Origin: Epinephelus fuscoguttatus
Lineage: Eukaryota; Chordata; Actinopteri; Perciformes; Serranidae
DNA: 64,000 nt
NCBI RefSeq assembly: GCF_011397635.1
Contig: NC_064769.1
Location: 13,843,207 to 13,907,206, forward strand
Reading direction: 5' to 3'
A model generated the notes under the pieces. That model was not told the origin of the DNA. It saw only the letters and a list, made by a program, of their open reading frames with translations, and did not search any database. Position numbers and translations under genes: made by a program. How positions within the stretch are numbered: the first letter of the stretch is position 1; every line of letters starts with the position of its first letter. Shown piece by piece: positions 57,534 through 64,000 of this stretch.

Positions 57534-60500
57534 CTACTTGTGCTGCTTCTTCTTTTTCAGGAGTGCATCCCGTAGAGCAATCTGTAGAGGAAAATCAAAA
57601 TATTTTCAGTTGAACTTTGTATTCAATAAAATCAATGTATCCACAGTAAAATACAGCAGCTATTTCCAACAGGTGTGACATACCTGTTTCTCTCTAAAGG
57701 AACGTTTGCCTTTGGTTCTGACATTCTGACTGTGTCTCATCATCATGAAGTTCTTCGTCCTCCTCTTCTCCTTGTTGCTGGTGCTGGCATGTGGGTTCAG
57801 CTTGGTCCGCTTCCTGACAAACTCTTTCCGGTCGGTACGTCCCGCCTGGAAAATCAAATTCATCATTAGAGCTGAAACAGATAGTTGATTAATAAACTGT
57901 TTGATCAACTGATCATCAAAAACTATTTTAATCATCAACAATACAAAGAAATCATCTGATTTTTCGAGACCAAACATTTAATCAAGAAAATAATCTGCAG
58001 GCTTAAAGATAATCGAAATAATAGATATTTGCAGCCCTACACATCAGTACTTGCTGTCACAGTATATAGAGTGTCCATGAATGACTTTCCAGAGTCAACA
58101 GTGTTGCAGCCATATAAAACAACCATGATTTCACTGGACATGTGACTCTAAGAACAGTTCAAATCCTTCTATAGTGAGCATAAGGTTTTACCATTGCTGT
58201 TGCCAGGCGTGTTTCCTTGTCTGCTTTTGGTTTCTTATGCAGTTTCTCAATATTCCTCAACGTCAGCAGCTCCCCTCTGAAAGGTTTGGAAACAAATAAC
58301 ACAAAACACCTCAGTATGATCATCTATCAAAAGCAGTAATCACAAAAAATATTCTGAAGACAACTTCCTCTTTGTAAATGATGTAACTCTTTAAGCTCCA
58401 TGTTCAAATAGTTTTCTAACCTGTTGTCGTCCTCATCGTCAAGTTCCACATTTTTCCTTTTCTGGCCCTTGCCCGGTGCAGCGTTGACCTCCTTGGCCAG
58501 CTGGACCAGACGGATCTTCTTGAAGTCATCTTGAGTGAGCAGTCTGCTGCCACTAACCGCCGCCGCTTTGGCTTTTCTTTCCTCGACTGGCATATTCTGA
58601 AGTTTCTCGGCCTTATGCAAACACACACATAACGCTCGCATTAAAACAAAAACATAATTAATTATCCACATTTTAATAAGCTGTGTGATTTTATACTCAC
58701 CACTTCTGTCGTGTCTTCATCAGACGAGTGGTGAACATCCACCCACTCCCCATCTTCATCATCATCACTAATACTGGCACTCTCCCATCCATCTGTTGTA
58801 CAATATTAAAAACACACTTTAGACTAATATTGACTTTCTGTATACACATATACACAAAGCTACGGCTAGGTATCGTTTAAAAAAAACATACGATACCATC
58901 ATGAACACCAGGACCCTTTAAAGGGATAGTGCACCCAAAAATGCAACCATTATCTGCTCACCCATATGCCGAGGGAGGCTCAGGTGAAGTTTTAGAGTCC
59001 TCACATCCCTTGCGGAGATCCAAGGGGAGAGTGGGTAGCAACACAACTCCACCTAATGGAGGCTGACAGCGTCCCAGATTCAAACGTCCAAAAACACATA
59101 ATTGAAACCATAAAATATCTCCATACTGCTTGTCCGTAGTGATCCAAGTGTCCTGAAGCCCTGACATAAAAAGGTGTTCGGAAAAACGTCATATGAACTC
59201 TGTTTTTAGCCTCACTGTAGCCTGTAGCTCTAACTGCCTCTCTGTGCACCGCGCTCATGTGTGTGCGCTTGCGCGAGACCATGAGACATGGGCACCGCGT
59301 TCATGTGTGTTCACGTGCTTTCACTGGTCTTGTGCGCACACATGAGCACGGTGCCCAGAGAGGCAGTTAGAGCTACAGGCTACAATGAGGCTAAAAACAG
59401 AGCTCAAATAAAGTATTTCCAAACAACGTTTTAAGGTCGGGGTTTCAGGACACTTGGATCACTACGGACGAGCAGTATGGAGATATTTTGTGGTTTCAAT
59501 TATGTGTTTTTGGATGTTTGAATCTGGGGCGCCATAAGCCTCCATTAGGTGGAGTTGTGTTGCTACCCCTTGGATCTCCGCAAGTGATGTGAGGACTCTA
59601 AAACTTCACCTGAGCCTCCATCGGCATATGGGTGAGTAGATAATGGCTGAATTTTCATTTTTGGGTGCACTGTCCCTTTAAGTGATATCAATATCAATAC
59701 AATATTTGTTTGTTACCTTTTTAATCTACTTCATTTAAAACCCATCATGTGATTAGAGTGGTGTGTAGTATAGATATACTTGAGAATGTTTTGATGGCAT
59801 CTTGGCACACAGAACTGCAAACTCCATCAAAACATACTACTGTGGGAGTGTGAGTAGGACCATAAAATCTAGGCTGACATTGAACTGACAGTAGAAGAAC
59901 TTCTCTGGAGACGGCAGCAACTGAGAGTCTGCTGATCGGGCAGGGAGTCTGGACAGTCTAGGATTAGACCCCTGGCGCAAAAAGGATTGCATGTGAGTAT
60001 CATGTATCTGGAGACTTTTTGATCCTACTTGGTACTGGGTTATTTTGGCAGATAAGTTAAGGGTGTTGAATAGCAATACCCAGCCCTACACAGCGCACTG
60101 TATGAAACTGGACTTTGATATACAGCTCAGTTCAGCCACTTCCATCCCATTCTATGGATTCCATAATACAATAGCTGCTCACCTTCGTCCTCCTCTCCCT
60201 CTTTGTTCTCTTCCTCCACCTCCAGGACTTCAGCTCCAGGGATATAATCTTTAGCCTCCAGCTCTCCGTAGTCTTTGATCTTGGCCTCTGCTGATGCCTC
60301 TGTGGGTCTCCCCTGGATGACAAGCAGCAAAGTTCACAATTACTTACATGTGAATATACTACATAGTAGTGCTTTGTCAGTGTTGTATTTCTGGATCTAT
60401 TGCCACTATTCTCCTCTGTTCTCAAAATAATAACAACAACATCTTTGTTTACTATGTGGCCATTATTTACCCACCATTCAACATCATATCTCAGGAGCAG

Positions 60501-63500
60501 AAAGGGATACATTTGATCAGATACTGAATGTTAAAACTGTGCTTGTTGTATTGGTCATTTATATTGTTGGGGGGGAAGATGTGTGTGAAGCATCTATGTT
60601 TACACAGACATGGATGTAAACTGTCAGAGAGACTTGACTGGTGCACAAAAGCATACAACTGCAGGGTGGTAATTTTTAGTTTAAAATGTGTCGTTTTCAG
60701 CCAAATTCACAGTCGGCTCACCCTGTCCCTCTTGTGCAGCATCTGAGGATTGAGACTCCTGAACAGCTGGATCAGCCCTCTGGCAGACATCATCACATCT
60801 GAGGACAAACACAGACAAAAACATGTTCTGTGAAGAAAACATATGTGCACACATATGCACATCTCCTTTAATTGGTACATTCAGAGCTGTGAATGTGCAG
60901 GCGCAAGAAAAAGCAGTCACTCACTCTTGTCTTTGTGGGTCTTGTACTGGGCCAGGTCCTGCAGCAAGTCTTCAGTGATAGCAAGTGGACAGCGGCCTGC
61001 CACTTCCTTAATGGCATTGATACTTGATCACAAAAGAGGGTGAAATTTATTAGAACAATGAAAAGCAATACTTGGTAACTACAAAATAACTGTTTGTATT
61101 TAAATCATTTTAACCAAAACAAACTTTGAATAACTGAAACACAAAGTAGACGAGGCTGCTACTCACCCCACAGTCATCACCTCCCCAGAGTTTCTGTCTG
61201 TCACAAAGTTGTTGGCAATGGTCATGATTACAGGTTCGATGATCTGTAAAGTGGGAGTGTGCAAGAAGTGTCAATACTGGAGTCCATGTGTTAAATACGG
61301 ATGTGCTAACTCACAGAATAAGTCTGTAGATGTTAACGTACCTCTGGTGGGACGAGTTGATGGGAGGCCTGGGCAGCACACAGAAGAATCTTTGTCACCT
61401 CTAGAGAGACAGGTTTGTTTAAAGAATCTCATCAGAAGAGGTTCATTTAATTAAAGCCCCATGTAGCAGTGAGGTTACAGAAGTGAAACTTAAAAATCAA
61501 ATAACATTTCTACCAACAGGTAGCCTTCAATCCTACACACTGGACCTTTACTTGGGGGTTATTTTTTACCTCTTTGATGGGGCTGTAGAAACCTCTGGAC
61601 AAAGGGATAGAAATTGAAGAGGAAAAGCTGGAAGAGAACAGAGTATTCAGCATAAAATGTTTTATTCAAATACATGCGGAGTGCAAGGCATGAGCCCCAT
61701 AACCCAGGAGCAGTCAGTACTGTTGCTATTGTCACGTGCTACCCTTGAAAAATGCTGGCAAAGTTTATTCCTTCACATTATTTATGTGCATTCTGCAAAT
61801 ATTCATGAGGGCCACCTCTAAGTCATCTACCACTGATCTACAGCTGATGAGAGGCACATCATTTACCTCGTGGATTCCAACCAGTCTGGATATGAGATCC
61901 ATCATCATGATCTTGACCTCGAAGCGCTCTTTCGAGTTTTCCAACTGCTTCAAGAGTTTCTCTGAGAAATCTTAATAAAAAGACATATTTCAAATGAAAG
62001 TTTAGTAAATTGTAGTAGTAACAACACTAAAGAAATGTTTGTTCTGCAATTGTTATGAAGAAAGCAGGTGAGCCTACCTTGAGGATCATGAATCAGGTGA
62101 ATGGCAGAGAAATTAAACACTTCTGCTTTCCTCTTTTTCTTGTGTTTCTGCCCAAAGAGTTAAAAACAATTAAGTAAGTGCATTTGAACACAAATGTAAC
62201 AATATGAGCTATGACCCTGAGTAGATATGACAATGTTACCTTGAGGACTTTCATCGCCTTTTCCAGCTTCTTCTTGTTTTTGGATGTTTTCTTGCCAGTA
62301 GAGTATCTCACCTTCAGGTCTCGCACTGATGGCCCCTCCTCCTGAAAGAAGACTGATTCTTAACAAACACATTTGTACATCGTATCGTGTGCACTGAACA
62401 AAAATCACTCCCTTCCAGACTGAGAGAAGCATCCTTTCTCTAACTACTTCATATGTTTTTGGTACTTGCCTCTGAGTCTGAATCACTGTCATTTTTCTCA
62501 TCCTCATCTTTGCCCAGAAAGAATTTAAGACCAGCAACAAGGATCTAAACAGGAAGAGAGCCAGGTGAGGATGTGCAGAGTCACCACAGTTACAATATGA
62601 CAAGTAAAGCATTGCATTCAATATACCTTTGTCACCTTGGAGAAGCACGCTGTTGTAATGACATTAACTGTTTTGGCATCATTCCTGTGGCATACAAAAA
62701 GACAATCACATTAACGTAATGAAAAATAACAAGCATTTCTTGTAAAATAAGTCCAGTGTACAAATAAAACTCACCATATGTTTCTTTTGTACAGCTCCAC
62801 CATTACATCTAAAGAGATCTTTGCTGCTATGGGATTACTGTCTCTCAGCATGGTGTACATGAAGTTCTGTAACGTCTGAAACACACATTAGATAGTGAAT
62901 GCAGAGTATTTTTTTAGCTGCTGTATCACACAGTATTTCACACAGTCAAACATGTAGAACACAGGTGAGTGTGTGTACTTACTGTGTTAACCTTGTTGTT
63001 TTTGTGCTTGGCATTGATGTTTTTAATATCTGCTACAATGTGTGTGTACAGAGTCTGTGGGGAGAGAAAAGCCAGTGTTTAGTTTTGACAGGTGAGGAGG
63101 GAAACAACAGAAGAGCGCATGCATATGCCTATATTTACACTCACATAATTGTTTACCTATGTAAAAAGAAAATATATCAGTTCACTGATCATACTGTGTT
63201 ATCTTTGTAATTATATACACCAGCAGAGTCATTAGAAATATTGTGTGTTTTATACCTCACTCATTTTTCCCCATCTTTCTTCAAAAAAATGAACTTGATT
63301 TCTAACTATTGTGGATATGTTTTTCCATTTGATTTATTTCATTTACAAAATCCTGACAATTAGAATTGATTGAGTTATTATTGTCTAACCAGTTCCAGAG
63401 AATTTTACTACTGTAAATATTTGAGGGCTGTGCTGTACTCTAACCTTTCTGAGAAGTTTGTCGTGACATCGCAGCAGCTCAAAGAAGAGCTCCAGGAGGC

Positions 63501-63786
63501 CGGTGGGGTCGATCAGATCTTTATTCCTGAGAAGAATCAGTGCTTTGCAGAAAGTCTGACATGAACATGAAACAAAAAAAAAAAACATGTCAATGCTAAG
63601 AGACAAGTCATTTGTGTAAGTGTCAATGAACTTATGTGTTGCAAGTATGAACAATTACTCGATATGGACAGCCACAGACGGTCTCACCATTCTTAGGTCT
63701 GGCTCGAGCATCGTGTGGTGACTCATTAGTAACTCAGACAGCTCTTGTGGAAAGGTGGACAGGTGCTGCAGGTAGCAGTGACCAAC
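57534..63786 (-). CDS. SDAD1: SDAD1 (SDA1 homologue), 5'-partial, 20 coding exons
   Basis: Nuclear/nucleolar protein needed for 60S ribosomal subunit assembly and export. Exons: 63688-63786, 63445-63555, 62983-63054, 62775-62875, 62627-62684, 62470-62544, 62240-62341, 62078-62147, 61867-61970, 61570-61627, 61342-61400, 61167-61243, 60925-61022, 60722-60798, 60183-60312, 58701-58792, 58421-58611, 58192-58276, 57684-57845, 57534-57581 (TAG). 622 residues remain of about 687 in human; the first 65 or so lie beyond 64000. Seen: the helical N-terminal SDA1/NUC130-type region ([34 protein letters not shown]), an acidic Ser/Asp patch, Lys-rich nuclear signals, [15 protein letters not shown], and the C-terminal [20 protein letters not shown]. 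One intron (62342-62469) starts with GC rather than GT. A minus-strand AATAAA is at 57364-57369. Confidence 0.97.
57866..58045. repeat. Decayed palindromic dispersed repeat in an SDAD1 intron
   Basis: Starts AGAGCTGAAACAGATAGTTG and ends ATATTTGCAGCCCTAC, with AATCATCAACAATACAAAG-like AT-rich filler. Related fragments occur at about 8440-8500 (GTTGACTAATTGATTAACAA) and 26692-26780. Confidence 0.6.
58922..59677. mobile_element. TTAA-flanked long fold-back element, 756 bp, in an SDAD1 intron
   Basis: TTAA at 58918-58921 and 59678-59681. The arms are inverted copies for most of their length: AGGGATAGTGCACCCAAAAA against its near complement, then TAATGGAGGCT, GGAGATATTTTATGG-like sequence and AGAGGCAGTTAGAGCTACAG on both sides. 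Only a short GC-rich loop (about 59250-59330) stays unpaired. It fills much of intron 58793-60182. Confidence 0.88.
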
Positions 63787-64000
63787 CTGAAGGACAAGAA
63801 CAAATTTAACCACGCAGCATAGAGGAGGTACGAGGTACTTGTACCTAACTGAAGTATTTTCTCCTTGATACTTATATTTTACTACATCTCAGGAGATAAA
63901 TACTGCACAGGATACTCAACCACATCTATTGGACAGATTAGAACTTTTTGGATTACAGTTTTTAACCTTCCTGTCCAGTGAAACCTATGTATCTCCCAAT
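63787..64000 (-). other. SDAD1 intron running off the window, with repeat fragment
   Basis: No exon is visible. 63820-63960 carries a fragment of the GAGGTACTTGTACCTAACTG type dispersed repeat, the family also seen at 26855 and 37127. The remaining N-terminal SDAD1 exons must lie beyond the window edge. Confidence 0.6.

Noticed and set aside
1..64000. CRISPR arrays, operons or other prokaryotic systems
   Set aside because: All genes are spliced vertebrate genes; the repeats found are transposons and satellites, with no direct-repeat/spacer pattern.

Overview
The window is a vertebrate, almost certainly teleost (ray-finned fish), chromosomal segment. Multi-exon genes with GT-AG introns and compact introns are packed with fish-type repeats: an intact Tc1 transposon, tRNA-derived SINEs, a Rex-type LINE tail, many fold-back MITEs, and CA and AT-rich satellites. 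The species cannot be named from sequence alone. Nothing prokaryotic or viral was seen.

Layout. (1) 306-13331, plus strand: AFF1 (AF4/FMR2 family, super elongation complex scaffold). The 5' end lies outside the window; 17 coding exons give the last 1141 residues, and the 3' UTR runs to about 15.3-16.0 kb. (2) 17126-40127, minus strand: one very large lectin receptor gene. I assembled 50 coding exons that stay in one open frame of 2180 residues. The order is signal peptide, five C-type lectin-like domains (CTLDs), a rhamnose-binding/SUEL lectin domain, an F5/8C discoidin domain, an LCCL domain, seven more CTLDs, a transmembrane helix and a short tail with an FxNPxF motif. It resembles mannose receptors but lacks their N-terminal R-type lectin and FN2 domains. 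It is the most unusual object in the window. (3) 44029-50883, minus: KLHL8, complete at 614 residues (BTB-BACK-Kelch CUL3 adaptor). (4) 54791-56394: Tc1 transposon with an intact 354-residue transposase. (5) 57534-63786, minus: SDAD1 (60S ribosome biogenesis), the last 622 residues; its 5' exons are off the right edge.

Organisation. SDAD1, KLHL8 and the lectin receptor lie in tandem on the minus strand, and the receptor converges on AFF1. AFF1 and KLHL8 are also neighbours in the human genome (4q21-22), where I know of no such receptor between them. The receptor therefore sits inside an otherwise conserved gene pair. The genes do not form a pathway: AFF1 (transcription elongation), KLHL8 (ubiquitin ligase adaptor) and SDAD1 (ribosome assembly) are housekeeping or regulatory genes, while the receptor is probably a cell-surface, endocytic, multi-sugar recognition molecule.

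The exon borders given for all four genes were chosen by hand from splice consensus and reading-phase continuity. For every gene the exon lengths add up to a frame with no internal stop.
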